Shown: piece by piece, positions 43,088 to 52,553 of the stretch | Layout of the letters: each line of letters begins with the position of its first letter | How positions within the stretch are numbered: position 1 is the first letter of the stretch | NCBI GenBank assembly: GCA_963815375.1 | Contig: CAWFGX010000001.1 | Span: 3,037,454-3,101,453 of the forward strand | Direction: 5' to 3' | Source of the DNA: JASHPR01 sp963815375 | GTDB lineage: Bacteria > Actinomycetota > Actinomycetes > Streptosporangiales > Streptosporangiaceae | DNA: 64,000 bases | The notes under the pieces: generated by a model | What the model was told of the DNA's origin: nothing | What the model saw: only the letters and a program-made list of their open reading frames with translations | Databases searched by the model: none | Made by a program: the position numbers and the translations under genes

Positions 43088-43738
43088 TCATCGCCACTCC
43101 CCTTCCGGCCCCGCGGCCTCGTCGGCGAGGGCCGACCGCAGCGCTGCCAGCGCCCGCACCTGGAGCTGGCGCACCGCATCCGGGCTGCGGTGCGTGAGCT
43201 CGGCCACCTCACTCGTCGGCCGGCCTTCGAGGATGCGCAGCCGGAGCACCAGCCGGTGGTCGGCCGAGAGCAGATCGAGCGCGGCCAGCAGCCTTTCCCT
43301 GCGAGCCGCGTCGATGGCGAGGCCCTCCGGCCCCGGCTCGGCCAGCGCCTGGTCAGGGATATCGGCAGCGGGCAGCGGGCTCCTGGAGCTTGCGCGCCAG
43401 CGGTCCCGGGCCAGGTTGCGGGCAATCTGCAGTAAGTACGCCGAGAACGGCACCCCCCGGTCCTTGAACCGGGGAAATGACCTGATAGCCCGCAGGAAGA
43501 CCTCCTGGGTCAGGTCCTCGGCCTCGGCTGGGCTGAACCCAAGCCGGGCGAACGTGCGGTACACCGGCCGCCAGTTCCGGCGGCACAGCTCCTCCAGCGC
43601 CTCGCGGCTGCCGGAGCTGGCCCCGCGCAGCAGCTCCGGCTCGTCTGTCCCCGGACCAGCGTCATCGACCACGGCCGGTCCGATGCTTGCGCCTGCAGCC
43701 GGGTCCCGCGATCGGTCCCGCGAACTGATGACGTCCAA
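43088..43738 (-). CDS. ECF RNA polymerase sigma factor
   Basis: A 216-residue sigma-70 family ECF protein. Region 2 runs over LEELCRRNWRPVYRTFARLG and AEDLTQEVFLRAIRSF; region 4 is SADHRLVLRLRILEGRPTSE followed by the HTH VAELTHRSPDAVRQL. The start is a TTG at 43738 with GGAAAGAG upstream; a GTG near 43675 is an alternative. It precedes the Asp-box protein by 55 bases, the usual sigma then anti-sigma order. A 20-codon frame (MNDGTHKKMGRRPEMNGEQT) links the two and may only be a coupling leader. Confidence 0.92.
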   Translation of the reverse strand: MDVISSRDRSRDPAAGASIGPAVVDDAGPGTDEPELLRGASSGSREALEELCRRNWRPVYRTFARLGFSPAEAEDLTQEVFLRAIRSFPRFKDRGVPFSAYLLQIARNLARDRWRASSRSPLPAADIPDQALAEPGPEGLAIDAARRERLLAALDLLSADHRLVLRLRILEGRPTSEVAELTHRSPDAVRQLQVRALAALRSALADEAAGPEGEWR

Positions 43739-44285
43739 CGCGCACTCTTTCCGTGTCCGGGCTCCGTCGCGGCAGCCGCCAGCATTCTCATCCCAGGAAA
43801 ACGAGCGCGGCGCCGATTCGTGACGGTCCCGGCGCGATCACCGGCAGATCCGGCACCGTGGCCCGGTTAACACGGCCGCCTCCGCCGGCATGCGCGAGTC
43901 GGCCACGCAGATCACAGGTGCCAGCCAGATTCTTAAAAGCCCGGAAGCCTTCCGGCGCGGACCTCGATCAGCCGATCAGGCGCGACGCAGTCGCACGGTG
44001 AGACTGGTGATTCCTTACGTACGGGAACGGCGGGATGGCTTCCAGGAATGGCCGGAGACACTGAGGACCGGCTAGCCGAGTCCGTTGAAGCTTTCTCCCA
44101 TCGGGTAGCCGGAACCGGTGGCCTCGTTACAGATGCTGTAATGAGGCAGGCTGTGACAGTTGCGGTTGCCGCTGGATGAGGGCTGGATGGTCGCCGGTCT
44201 GTCCCGCAGCCCGAGTGGGTGGCCAACATCGCCTGAATGCTCAACTACTCTTAGTGGCGGTCCAGTGATCGAGAACCAGCGAGCC
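43739..44285. other. Divergent intergenic region, no gene seen
   Basis: About 550 bases between the sigma factor and the lipoprotein gene. No supported frame; the promoter of the sigma operon should lie here. Confidence 0.4.
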
Positions 44286-45230
44286 ATGAGCAAAGGCACG
44301 GCAGTGCTGCGCGCGCTGCTCGTGACCATGCTCGCTGCCGGGGCCGTCGCGGGTATTTCGGGGTGTGCGGCCGCAGCCACAAGCCAGCCGCGGCCCTCGG
44401 TGACAGCCTGCGCCGATTACGGGTTCTGGGCTATCGAGCATCGCGTCACCGTGTCCCGCACCCCGCAGCCGTGCCAGGGCCTCAGCGGCCAGGAGGTGAA
44501 CCAGGCCATCATCCTCGCTATATCGCGGGCCGTGGACGGGCAAAGGCCGGGAGGCAGAGCCGCCAGGAGGCTGCGCGAGGACAGGGCGGGCCGCTATCTG
44601 GCTGACCTGATCACCACGCCCCCGTCGGCCAGCCCGGCGACGGCCAGTCCGGTCGTCCCGTCCTGGCAGCCATCAGCGAGCCGCCAGGGGCCAGCGGCGA
44701 TCACTGGCCGCGACCTTGCGATGGATATCGCCGCCCTGGCCGCCTGGCTGGTCACGGCAGGCAGCGGAGCCTACGTCCTGGCCAGGTGGATCGCCGGCAG
44801 CGGCGCGCTGCGCAGGCCGGGCGCCGCAGCAGGCGATGCGGGCTCGCCGCCGCGGCTGGCCGGACGGGCGGAACGGACCGTGGCCACGGCGAGCACGAGC
44901 GTGCCGCCGCCGGTCGTCGTGGGGCACGTCGGGCTGGGGATGGCCGGACTGGCGTTCTGGATTCTGTATCTGATCACCGGCTGGGCCGGGCTGGCCTGGA
45001 CCGCCGTGATCCTGCTGGTGCCTGTGGCCGGGCTCGGCATGGCCGTCGTGACCCTCGGGCTGCCTGGTCCTGGCGGCCGCCGCGGCCGAGCTTCTTCCCA
45101 GGGCGGGGGACCCAGTGCCGGGGCGTCCAGGACGTGGCTAGCGGCGATCGTCATAGCCGGTCACGGGGTGCTCGCGGCGTCCACGATGCTCGTAGTGCTG
45201 CTCGCCGCCCTGGGCCCGGCCGCAACCTGA
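44286..45230 (+). CDS. Putative lipoprotein with C-terminal membrane helices
   Basis: A 314-residue protein. It starts MSKGTAVLRALLVTMLAAGA and has a lipobox-like ISGC near residue 24. An outer segment of about 110 residues follows, then four hydrophobic segments (AALAAWLVTAGSGAYVLARW, GHVGLGMAGLAFWILYLITG, AVILLVPVAGLGMAVVTLGL and IVIAGHGVLAASTMLVVLLA). I do not recognise the family. The ATG at 44286 is preferred because the signal peptide begins there. It stands alone. Confidence 0.65.
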   Translation: MSKGTAVLRALLVTMLAAGAVAGISGCAAAATSQPRPSVTACADYGFWAIEHRVTVSRTPQPCQGLSGQEVNQAIILAISRAVDGQRPGGRAARRLREDRAGRYLADLITTPPSASPATASPVVPSWQPSASRQGPAAITGRDLAMDIAALAAWLVTAGSGAYVLARWIAGSGALRRPGAAAGDAGSPPRLAGRAERTVATASTSVPPPVVVGHVGLGMAGLAFWILYLITGWAGLAWTAVILLVPVAGLGMAVVTLGLPGPGGRRGRASSQGGGPSAGASRTWLAAIVIAGHGVLAASTMLVVLLAALGPAAT

Positions 45231-45340
45231 CGTCGGGCGTGCGCTGGCGCGAGTAGGACCACCGACTGCCACGGGTCGAAGACCAGCAGGATCCGGATCT
45301 CGCTGCGCCTGCTGCCTGGCATCACGCTGTGTAACGGAGC
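45227..45340 (-). pseudogene. Second RelE/HigB-like toxin remnant
   Basis: The minus strand reads MPGSRRSEIRILLVFDPWQS, then VVLLAPAHARR, the same core as the fossil at 25978-26155 (pattern EIRIL-VFD-W-S). The DNA is also alike over about 25 bases. No N-terminal part can be read and no antitoxin is adjacent. Confidence 0.6.
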
Positions 45341-45514
45341 GAGCTGGGGAGAACGCTCACCGAACCGCCTAAGCGTGGCTGACAGGCCACTGCTCCATGT
45401 CGCCCGGCGCCTGCCGCCAGGACTCCGAGCCCAGGGAGGCTGACGTCGGCGATGCAGAGCCGGCCGGCCGAGTGCGACCAGCCGCCTGGCACCGAGTGTG
45501 CGGCTGGCTAAGGG

Positions 45515-45826
45515 TCAGGCCTCCCGGCCGTTGGCTCCGGCATCCGCAGTGCCAGGTCCGTAGCCGGCCTTGGTCAGCATCCGGCGCAGGTTGACAACCG
45601 CCTGGGTGTCGATGTCCTTGTGGGCGGGCGGGTCAAAGTATTCGGTCTCGGACCCGATGGTCACGGCAACCTTGCCGCCGTGCTGCTCCTCGGCTGAGCC
45701 GACTGCCTCCAGCAGCGACAGCACGGCACGCCACTCGATGTTGTGGCCCGCGGGATGATGGAAGATTTGGCTCAGCGTGTTGCGCTGATGGTTACTGAGG
45801 TGCGCGGGCTGCGAGGGCGATGACAT
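45515..45826 (-). CDS. Small conserved-looking hypothetical protein
   Basis: A 103-residue protein with a helical start (HLSNHQRNTLSQIFHHPAGH), a strand KVAVTIGSETEYFD and a final helix VVNLRRMLTKAGYG. The alpha-beta pattern with a basic N-terminus and the IEWRAVLSLLEAVG helix resembles HicA-like double-stranded RNA-binding folds, but I would not assign it. CAGGAG lies six bases upstream of the ATG at 45826. It is monocistronic. Confidence 0.7.
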   Translation of the reverse strand: MSSPSQPAHLSNHQRNTLSQIFHHPAGHNIEWRAVLSLLEAVGSAEEQHGGKVAVTIGSETEYFDPPAHKDIDTQAVVNLRRMLTKAGYGPGTADAGANGREA

Positions 45827-46392
45827 CGATGCTCCTGTCCGCTCCGCCGCCATAGGCGGAGCTGCGGATATTCAGCCGGGCGGCCTGCTGCCTGGCCGGG
45901 CAAGCACCTGCCAGCGACTGCCCGCCACACGCTCAGCTGGTGCCCTTCTCCCCACGGCGTACCGCCCGCTAGCGTCGAGCGTATCTCGCGGGTGCCGTAG
46001 CAAACCTGGCCAACCTCCTGCTCGCACGGCGGCGTCACGCCACCGGCTGCGGCTCCAGAGCCCGGCTCCCAGCTGGGTGAGGGCACGCCGTGGGCATCTG
46101 CGCTCCCTTATCCTGACCGGCAAGTGCGCCACGCGGGCAGTCGGCGGTTCCGATCGAGCGCCGACGCGATAGGTCAGGCGTCAGGTTCCCGAGAGGCACC
46201 GTGCACATGCTGGTTCTCTCGCACAGTGCCATCATCACGCGGTACTGGTTTGCGGTCGGCCTGGACGACGCTTGTGTCCAGCATGGCGCGGATGCAGATG
46301 CCTTTGCGCTATGGTCACGGCACGGACCGTCTCGCCGGCTGCGCGCGGCTCCCTGCGGCGCCGCAGGTCGTGGCCGCGGCCGCGTACCCCGG
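45827..46392. other. Intergenic region, no gene seen
   Basis: About 565 bases; long frames exist but none has recognisable sequence or a ribosome site. Confidence 0.4.
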
Positions 46393-46827
46393 TCAGTCCT
46401 GTCGGGTCAGCATGAACACCGGAATCTGTCGCGTGGTACTGGCCTGGACCTCGTCGAGTTGGGGATACTGCGCGACCAACTTCGGCCACAGCTCGGCGCG
46501 GCCGGTGTCGTCGAGTTCCTCCGCCGCTGCCGTGAACGTCTGGGTGCCCACCTCGGCCTTGATCCTCGGGTTGGCTTTGAGGTTGAAGTACCAGTTCGGG
46601 TGGGCTGGCGATCCTCCGTTGGCGGCCCAGATCGCGAAGCGGCCGTCTCCCTGAAGGGAGTAGGCCAGCGGCGACACGCGCTCGATCCCGGACTTGGCGC
46701 CGATGTGGTGGACGAGGATCAGCGTGATGCCCGCCCATGACCCGCCAACGCGTCCCCCATTCGCCCGGAACTCTTCAATGATCTCGGTGTTGTAGTCGTT
46801 GCGCCCGCTCGGAGCCGTGTTCGCCAT
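46393..46827 (-). CDS. F420-dependent nitroreductase family protein (DDN-like)
   Basis: A 144-residue split-barrel protein of the deazaflavin-dependent nitroreductase family. Family marks are ILVHHIGAKSGIERVSPLAY, YFNLKANPRIKAEVGTQTF and the C-terminal IPVFMLTR. These enzymes use reduced F420, a cofactor typical of actinomycetes, to reduce nitro or enone substrates. GGAGGAC precedes the ATG at 46827 by five bases. It is not in an operon. Confidence 0.93.
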   Translation of the reverse strand: MANTAPSGRNDYNTEIIEEFRANGGRVGGSWAGITLILVHHIGAKSGIERVSPLAYSLQGDGRFAIWAANGGSPAHPNWYFNLKANPRIKAEVGTQTFTAAAEELDDTGRAELWPKLVAQYPQLDEVQASTTRQIPVFMLTRQD

Positions 46828-47080
46828 GATGTCCTCCAAGCCGCAGAAGCGATGTAAGCCCGATCAAGCACTATCGGGCCGTCCTCAGTCTCTGGGCCTG
46901 TCTCGGTTATGGCCTGCTAGCCGTTGCCATGCAGGGTGCTGGATCGGCCGGGCGGAGAGTCCTCCTCCGGCCGGCGGCCACTGTCGGGTCTCAGATGCTG
47001 TTGACGAGGTCGGTCTGGCCATCGGGCAGGTGACAGCATCAGCCATTCCTCCGTTGCTATCGGGGCGATACCTGCGAGCG
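46828..47080. other. Intergenic region, no gene seen
   Basis: No supported frame between the F420-type gene start and the end of the DUF899 gene. Confidence 0.4.
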
Positions 47081-47812
47081 TCACGACGGTTCCCCTGAGG
47101 TCTCGGGATACTCGTCGTGTCGGTGGAACCATGAGACGTCGCCTTCGTTGCGGCCCAGTGGCGCACGGTCCAGCCACTGCCACATCGGCCACAGCCCGTC
47201 GAAGCCGCGAGAATATGCGGAGTATGTGTGAAACACGTCGTCGCCGTCCCGCGCGAACGCGCTCATGCCGGGTTGCTCGCCCGACCAGTCGCGCCAGGCG
47301 ATGTCCGCCGCCTCAAGCTGCGCCTGGTCCTTGTAGTTGTACTCAACCGGTGCTACTGCGGGATCGATCGTCACGTGGAAGTCGTGGTTGAAACTGCTGC
47401 CGAACGACGAGACCCAGCGGAAGTTCCATCCCATACGCCGCTTGTATGCGACGAGCTTGTCGAGCGGCGCGCGCGACACCACGACGAAGGCGACATCGTG
47501 GTGCTCGAAATGCGCGACGCTGCCGGCGAAGCCGTCGGTGACCCCCGAGCAGCTCGGACAGCCTTCGTCCCAGTCCGGGTCAAACATGAAGTGATAGACG
47601 AGCAGCTGCGACCGGCCGCCGAACAGATCGCGCAGCGACGCATCGCCGTCTTCGGTCGTGAACTGGTAGTCCTTCTCAACCCGCACCCAGGGCAGCTCCT
47701 GTCGCCGGCGCGCGAGTTCGTCGCTGCGCCGCGTCAGTGCCTTCTCGGCCTCGAGCAGCTCCAGCCGGGCCGCGAGCCACTCTTCACGTGTTCCGGTCTT
47801 GTGATCGGTCAT
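47081..47812 (-). CDS. DUF899 family thioredoxin-like protein
   Basis: A 243-residue DUF899 protein. The family marks are RRRQELPWVRVEKDYQF near 45, LLVYHFMFDPDWDEGCPSCS near 75 with a CxxC pair, and VFHTYSAYSRG near 210. The fold is thioredoxin-like; it is often found next to ArsR/SRPBCC gene pairs as here. GGGAG lies a few bases before the ATG. The activity is unknown. It is 53 bases downstream of the ArsR gene and on the same strand, so it probably belongs to that operon. Confidence 0.92.
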   Translation of the reverse strand: MTDHKTGTREEWLAARLELLEAEKALTRRSDELARRRQELPWVRVEKDYQFTTEDGDASLRDLFGGRSQLLVYHFMFDPDWDEGCPSCSGVTDGFAGSVAHFEHHDVAFVVVSRAPLDKLVAYKRRMGWNFRWVSSFGSSFNHDFHVTIDPAVAPVEYNYKDQAQLEAADIAWRDWSGEQPGMSAFARDGDDVFHTYSAYSRGFDGLWPMWQWLDRAPLGRNEGDVSWFHRHDEYPETSGEPS

Positions 47813-47865
47813 TGTTCTCCCTCATGTGGTTACGGCGGGGCTGGACTTGGTCCGTGCCGGCGGTG

Positions 47866-48255
47866 CTACGAACCTGGACGTCGCGCCAGGTCCGCCGGGG
47901 GATTGTCGGAGCCTTCGCTTTTCCTTGCCTGTGCGTGCGCCGCTTCGGCCAGCCGTTTGATCGCGCCGAGGCGCCGGTCCCATTGGGCGGCGAGGTCAGC
48001 CATAGCCCGGGTGGCCTGGACGAGACGTCCAGCTTGCACCTGGTAGAGGACCTCCCGGCCCTGCTTGCGCCGGCTGACCAGCCCGGTGTCTTCGAGCACG
48101 GCCAGGTGCTTGGCGACCGCCTGGCGCGAGAAGGGCACATGGCCGGCCAGCCAGCTGGCGCTGACGGCGCCATTGCTGACCAGCAGGTCGAGGACCCGGC
48201 GACGGGACGGGTCGGCGATGGCCGACCACAGCTCGTCATCGGCCTGCGCCGTCAT
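47866..48255 (-). CDS. ArsR family transcriptional regulator
   Basis: A 129-residue winged-helix regulator: LWSAIADPSRRRVLDLLVSN, then PFSRQAVAKHLAVLEDTGLV as recognition helix and the wing VSRRKQGREVLYQV. No metal-binding Cys pair is present, so this is the non-metal ArsR type that pairs with SRPBCC proteins. Its ATG overlaps the stop of the upstream SRPBCC gene by four bases. In this window the order on the minus strand is SRPBCC, ArsR, DUF899. Confidence 0.93.
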   Translation of the reverse strand: MTAQADDELWSAIADPSRRRVLDLLVSNGAVSASWLAGHVPFSRQAVAKHLAVLEDTGLVSRRKQGREVLYQVQAGRLVQATRAMADLAAQWDRRLGAIKRLAEAAHAQARKSEGSDNPPADLARRPGS

Positions 48256-48698
48256 CCCGGCTGGCCCGTCGCGAGCAAGCGGGCCAGGCGGTCCAGGAAC
48301 TCGGCCCAGCCGCCCCGGTGCTCGTCGGCATAACGCTGCTTCTCCGCGTCAGGCCAGGCGAGCAGCTCGTGGCCGCTTTCGGACACCCGAAGACGGGTCC
48401 GCTCGCTCCCTTCCGGCGTCAGCGTGAACTCCACCAGCATCGAGTTGCCGGCAAATGGTTCCTCGCCGCGGGGATGGTTCCAGCGGAAGGAGAAGCGAGT
48501 CGGCGGGTCGACCGTCTCCACGACGACCGGGCCGCCCTGGTCCCCGAACTGCATGAAGCCGTGAGCGCCGGGTTCCACGACCAGGTCCACCCGGTCGGCG
48601 AACCACTGGCTCATCTGGTCGGGCTCGGTGATGATGCGCCAGACCACCTCCGCCGGTGCCTCGATAAGGATCTCCTGCTCAATCATCAGGCCTGCCAT
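48252..48698 (-). CDS. SRPBCC (AHSA1-type) protein
   Basis: A 148-residue START-like protein: IEQEILIEAPAEVVWRIITE opens the domain, and a long C-terminal helix (GGWAEFLDRLARLLATG) closes it. AHSA1-type proteins bind hydrophobic ligands in a deep pocket. The start is uncertain among TTG 48701, ATG 48698 and ATG 48686; GGGAGG lies upstream. It is the first gene of the leftward operon and divergent from a second SRPBCC gene. Confidence 0.9.
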   Translation of the reverse strand: MAGLMIEQEILIEAPAEVVWRIITEPDQMSQWFADRVDLVVEPGAHGFMQFGDQGGPVVVETVDPPTRFSFRWNHPRGEEPFAGNSMLVEFTLTPEGSERTRLRVSESGHELLAWPDAEKQRYADEHRGGWAEFLDRLARLLATGQPG

Positions 48699-48780
48699 CA
48701 AGTATCCGGTCCTCCCTTAGCGCGCCGCCGCTGCCGCCACCTGGCGTCGCATACCGGTCATCGCCTACCCCGACTCGATC

Positions 48781-48911
48781 TGCAACCTACGGTAGCACGT
48801 CAGGTGCGGACGTGCAACCGGTGCTTGCAGTTGGTACACCACGCGTCGCTCGGAAGACGCGCAACTCATAGTTGCACATATGAATCAACGTGCTACCATT
48901 GGTTGCACGTC
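48781..48911. promoter_or_regulatory. Operator cluster between divergent SRPBCC genes
   Basis: A perfect inverted repeat GCAACT-CAT-AGTTGC lies at 48861-48875. Around it are GGTAGCACGT (48791), ACGTGCAACC (48810-48819), ACGTGCTACC (48888-48897) and GGTTGCACGT (48901-48910), two near-identical 10-mers in both orientations. This is a multi-site operator suited to the ArsR protein. Confidence 0.65.
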
Positions 48912-49111
48912 AAGAATGAGGAAGGCATGGAGGACGTCCTATGCACTGGTGCCTCACCGCTGGTACCCAGGGCCGTCAGCCAGCGTTCCCCAGACGCCCG
49001 GGGAGCGCTGGCGAGCCTTCGTCTCTTTTAGCGGCGACCTGCGGGTGTGAGGGCTTCCCGCACGGGCTGGCACCACTTCGAACCGGCAACATGACGACCG
49101 GAGGCAAGACA

Positions 49112-49633
49112 ATGACTGCACGCAACGCTCAGATGACGAGCTTTACCTACACGACCTACATCCGCGCCACGCCCGAGCGGGTCTGGCAGGGCCTCACCGA
49201 CCCCGCCGCAACGAAGCGCTACTGGCGGCACCACAGGGCTGGCGCGAAGACCTTCCGCTCGGACTGGAAGAAGGGGTCGACCTACGACCTGGCGCACGAG
49301 GAGGTCGGGCTCGTCGTGAGCGACCCCGATCAGGTGATCCTCGAGTCCGATCCCTGCCGTCGGCTGGCCTACACCTGGCATACGTTCACTCCCGAGTGGG
49401 CCGCCGAGGTGGGAATGGGCGAAGCCACCGCTCGGGCCTGGCGCGCTGAGCCCCGCTCCACGGTGACCTTCGAGATCGAGGACGCCGGGCAGGGCGTGGG
49501 CAAGCTCACCGTCCTCCACGACGGCTTCGAGCCCGGCAGCGGCGTCCTGCCGGCAATCTCGATCGGGTGGCCCGCTGTCCTCGCCAGCCTGAAGACCCTG
49601 CTCGAGACAGGGTCAGCATTGCCCTGGACGTAG
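49112..49633 (+). CDS. SRPBCC (AHSA1-type) protein, divergent copy
   Basis: A 173-residue START-like protein: FTYTTYIRATPERVWQGLTD at the start, YTWHTFTPEWAAEVG in the middle and WPAVLASLKTLLETG as the closing helix. I chose the ATG at 49112, which has GGAGGC eight bases upstream; upstream in-frame ATGs at 49091 and earlier have weaker sites. It lies opposite the SRPBCC-ArsR-DUF899 operon and shares the operator cluster, so the four genes look like one ArsR regulon. Confidence 0.9.
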   Translation: MTARNAQMTSFTYTTYIRATPERVWQGLTDPAATKRYWRHHRAGAKTFRSDWKKGSTYDLAHEEVGLVVSDPDQVILESDPCRRLAYTWHTFTPEWAAEVGMGEATARAWRAEPRSTVTFEIEDAGQGVGKLTVLHDGFEPGSGVLPAISIGWPAVLASLKTLLETGSALPWT

Positions 49634-50157
49634 CGGACCGGCGAGGCCGGGAGCCTCTGGACGGACCCGTCCAGTATGGCCGGCATGAGCGATGGGGCCG
49701 CCTGGTCAAACGCTCAGGAACCGCAGGCCAGCTGAGCAGTGAACCCAGCGTGCGGCTGGTTGTGCAGCAGCCTTCACCGGCCGCGGGCGTATGCGCGAGG
49801 CGGTCACGGTCGTCAGGGGCTCGGCCTACTTCGTCCCGCCAGGCGGCAGAGGGCTTGGTGCCACCACCAGTGCGCTGTAGCGCCAACGGTGACGCGGCTG
49901 CCTGGGACTGATCGCGATCATTGCTGGGGTTCACCCCATCAGGATGAGGTTCGCGGGGTGCTGCGGGGGAATCGTTGCAGGTAGAGCGCGTATGCCTGGC
50001 TGCGTAGGTGGACAGGCCTGGGGGCGAGCCCGGACATCACTGTGACGACAGCTAAGTCGGCGGCTTGCTCCACGCGCCGATATCCGCCGAATTCGAGCGC
50101 GATCCTCCAGCTGGCTTATGGACGTCTCATACTTCACGACGCAAAAGGAGTGCCGGG
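49634..50157. other. Intergenic region with one repeat copy
   Basis: No supported gene. It holds the 68-bp repeat at 49663-49730 and the AAAGGAG ribosome site of the sulfatase gene at 50144-50150. Confidence 0.45.
49663..49730. repeat. 68-bp intergenic repeat, copy 2
   Basis: This aligns without gaps to 20165-20232. It contains TGAGCG and CGCTCA arms that could form a small hairpin around GGGGCCGCC. It starts 30 bases after the SRPBCC stop. Confidence 0.7.
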
Positions 50158-52524
50158 ATGGGTGAGCGGTTCAAGGGAAAAATCAGCATCGACATCAGGG
50201 ATTCGGTGCCGGACTGGGATCCCTTCATGCCGCCCCAGGCGCCCGACGGGGCGCCGAACGTGGTCTACATCGTGCTGGACGACGTCGGGTTCTCCGCGAT
50301 GTCGTGTTACGGCGGCCCGATCCGGACCCCGAACATCGACCGGATCGCCGCCGACGGAGTCCGCTACACCCAGTGGCACACGACCGCACTGTGCTCGCCG
50401 ACCCGGTCATGCCTGCTAACCGGGCGCAATCACACCCGCAACAGCATGGCCTGCATCACCGAGGCCGCGGTCGGGTTCCCGAACGCCAGCGGCACCATCC
50501 CGCCGGAGAACGGGATGATTCCCGAGATTCTTGGCGAGCGCGGCTGGAACACCTACATGGTCGGCAAGTGGCACCTGTGCCCGACGGTCGAGATGAACGT
50601 CGCCTCGACGCGGCGGAACTGGCCGTCTGGGCGCGGGTTCGAGCGCTGGTACGGGTTCCTCGGGGCGGAGACCAACCAGTGGTATCCGGACCTGATATAC
50701 GACAACCACCCGGTGGACCAGCCGAAGTCGCCTGCCGAGGGCTATCACCTGACCGAGGACCTTACGGACAGGGCGCTTGGGTTCATCAAAGACGCAAAGA
50801 CCGTGGCACCGGACAAGCCGTACTTCCTGTACTACGCGCCTGGCGCGGCGCACGCCCCGCATCATGTGCCGCAGGAGTGGGCGGACAAGTTCCGCGGCAA
50901 GTTCGACGTGGGGTACGAGGCCATCCGCGAGCAGACGCTGGCCCGGCAGAAGCAGCTGGGCGTAGTCCCGGCTGACACCGAGCTGCCGGCTATCAACCCG
51001 ATCGGCACTTCCGAGACCCGCAAGGGTCCCAAGGGCCAGCCCTTCCCTCCGCTGGATGTCACCAGACCATGGGACTCGCTGAGTACAGATGAGAAGCGTC
51101 TGTTCTGCCGGATGGCCGAGGTCTACGCGGGATTCCTCGCCCACGCTGACCATCACATCGGCAGGCTGCTGGACTACCTGGAAGAGTCCGGCCAGCGCGA
51201 GAACACGATGGTCATTCTCGTATCAGACAACGGGGCCAGCGGCGAGGGCGGCCCGAACGGGTCGGTCAACGAGATGCGGTTCGCTAACGGCATTCCCGAC
51301 GACATGAAATCCAACCTCGCGATGCTCGACGAGCTCGGCGGGACGAGGACCTACAACCACTACCCGAACGGCTGGGCAATGGCGTTCAACACGCCATTCA
51401 AGATGTGGAAGCGGTACGAGTTCAACGGAGGCACCGCCGACCCCTGCATCATCTCCTGGCCGTCGGCGAAATCCGGCCACGCCGGCCGCGGCGAACTGCG
51501 GCATCAGTACCACCATGCGATCGACATCGTGCCGACGATCCTGGACTGCCTCGGCGTTGAGCCGCCCGAGACAATCAAGGGGCATGTGCAGAGCCGACTC
51601 GACGGCGTCAGCATGCGCTACAGCGTGACGGACCCGTCGGCGCCATCGGCGCGCGCGACGCAGTTTTACTCGATGCTGGGCTCCAGGGGAATCTGGCACG
51701 ACGGCTGGAAGGCCGTCACCACGCACCCAACCCTCAGCGGCTGGAGCGACTTCAACGACGACACATGGGAGCTGTACCACACCGACACCGACCGCGCGGA
51801 GCTGCATGATCTGGCGGCCGAGCAGCCAGGCAAGCTCCGTGAGCTGGTGAACCTGTGGTTCGCCGAGGCCGGCGACAACGGCGCCTTCCCGCTCGATGAC
51901 CGGTCCGCCGTGGAGATCATCACCACGCCGCGGCCGCAGCTGGCCAGTCCCCGCGACCGGTACACCTACTTCCCCGATACTGCAGAGGTACCGGAGGCGC
52001 AGGCGGTGAACATCCGCAACCGGTCCTACACGATCGGCGCGCTGGTCGACATCCCCGCCGCTGGCGCGGAGGGAGTCCTGTTCGCGCACGGATCGCGGTT
52101 CGGCGGGCACACCCTGTACGTCAAGGACAACCGGCTCCACTACGTGTACGACTTCGTCGGCATGATCGAGCAGAAGATCGACGGGACCGATGAGATACCC
52201 GTCGGACAGAACCTGATCCTGTCAGCCTCGTTCGACAAAGACGGCGAGGACCCGCCCGGCGTCTCGACTGGGATGTTGTCTCTCTACCACGGCGAAAAGA
52301 AAGTCGGCGAAGGACGGATCAAAACCCAGCCAGGCATGTTCTCCCTCGCCGGCGAGGGCCTGTGCATCGGCCGGGACAGCGGCGAGCCAGTCACCGACGA
52401 CTACCCAAACGGATCAGCGCACCACTTCACCGGCGGCACTATCAAGCGAGTCGCCGTCGACGTCAGCGGCGACCCCTACATCGACCTCGAACGCGAGGCC
52501 CAGGCCATGCTCGCGCGGGAATAG
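50158..52524 (+). CDS. Type I arylsulfatase
   Basis: A 788-residue sulfatase. The metal pair is in VVYIVLDDVGFSAM (Asp41, Asp42), and the formylglycine site is Cys79 in the CSPTR signature, followed by the Arg-Gly-type second motif LLTGRNHTRN. MVGKWHLCP carries the conserved Lys and His. The catalytic domain spans about 1-560; a C-terminal beta-sandwich follows, as in mycobacterial AtsD-type sulfatases. AAAGGAG lies seven bases before the ATG. No signal peptide is seen. The Cys must be converted to formylglycine by an enzyme not encoded in this window. Confidence 0.93.
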   Translation: MGERFKGKISIDIRDSVPDWDPFMPPQAPDGAPNVVYIVLDDVGFSAMSCYGGPIRTPNIDRIAADGVRYTQWHTTALCSPTRSCLLTGRNHTRNSMACITEAAVGFPNASGTIPPENGMIPEILGERGWNTYMVGKWHLCPTVEMNVASTRRNWPSGRGFERWYGFLGAETNQWYPDLIYDNHPVDQPKSPAEGYHLTEDLTDRALGFIKDAKTVAPDKPYFLYYAPGAAHAPHHVPQEWADKFRGKFDVGYEAIREQTLARQKQLGVVPADTELPAINPIGTSETRKGPKGQPFPPLDVTRPWDSLSTDEKRLFCRMAEVYAGFLAHADHHIGRLLDYLEESGQRENTMVILVSDNGASGEGGPNGSVNEMRFANGIPDDMKSNLAMLDELGGTRTYNHYPNGWAMAFNTPFKMWKRYEFNGGTADPCIISWPSAKSGHAGRGELRHQYHHAIDIVPTILDCLGVEPPETIKGHVQSRLDGVSMRYSVTDPSAPSARATQFYSMLGSRGIWHDGWKAVTTHPTLSGWSDFNDDTWELYHTDTDRAELHDLAAEQPGKLRELVNLWFAEAGDNGAFPLDDRSAVEIITTPRPQLASPRDRYTYFPDTAEVPEAQAVNIRNRSYTIGALVDIPAAGAEGVLFAHGSRFGGHTLYVKDNRLHYVYDFVGMIEQKIDGTDEIPVGQNLILSASFDKDGEDPPGVSTGMLSLYHGEKKVGEGRIKTQPGMFSLAGEGLCIGRDSGEPVTDDYPNGSAHHFTGGTIKRVAVDVSGDPYIDLEREAQAMLARE

Positions 52525-52553
52525 GTCCCAAGAGGGGTTCCGAAACACGGTGA

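Noticed and set aside
46125..46392. Possible integrase fragment upstream of the F420-type gene
   Set aside because: A short stretch looked like a recombinase C-terminus, but the match is too weak and no catalytic Tyr context could be read.
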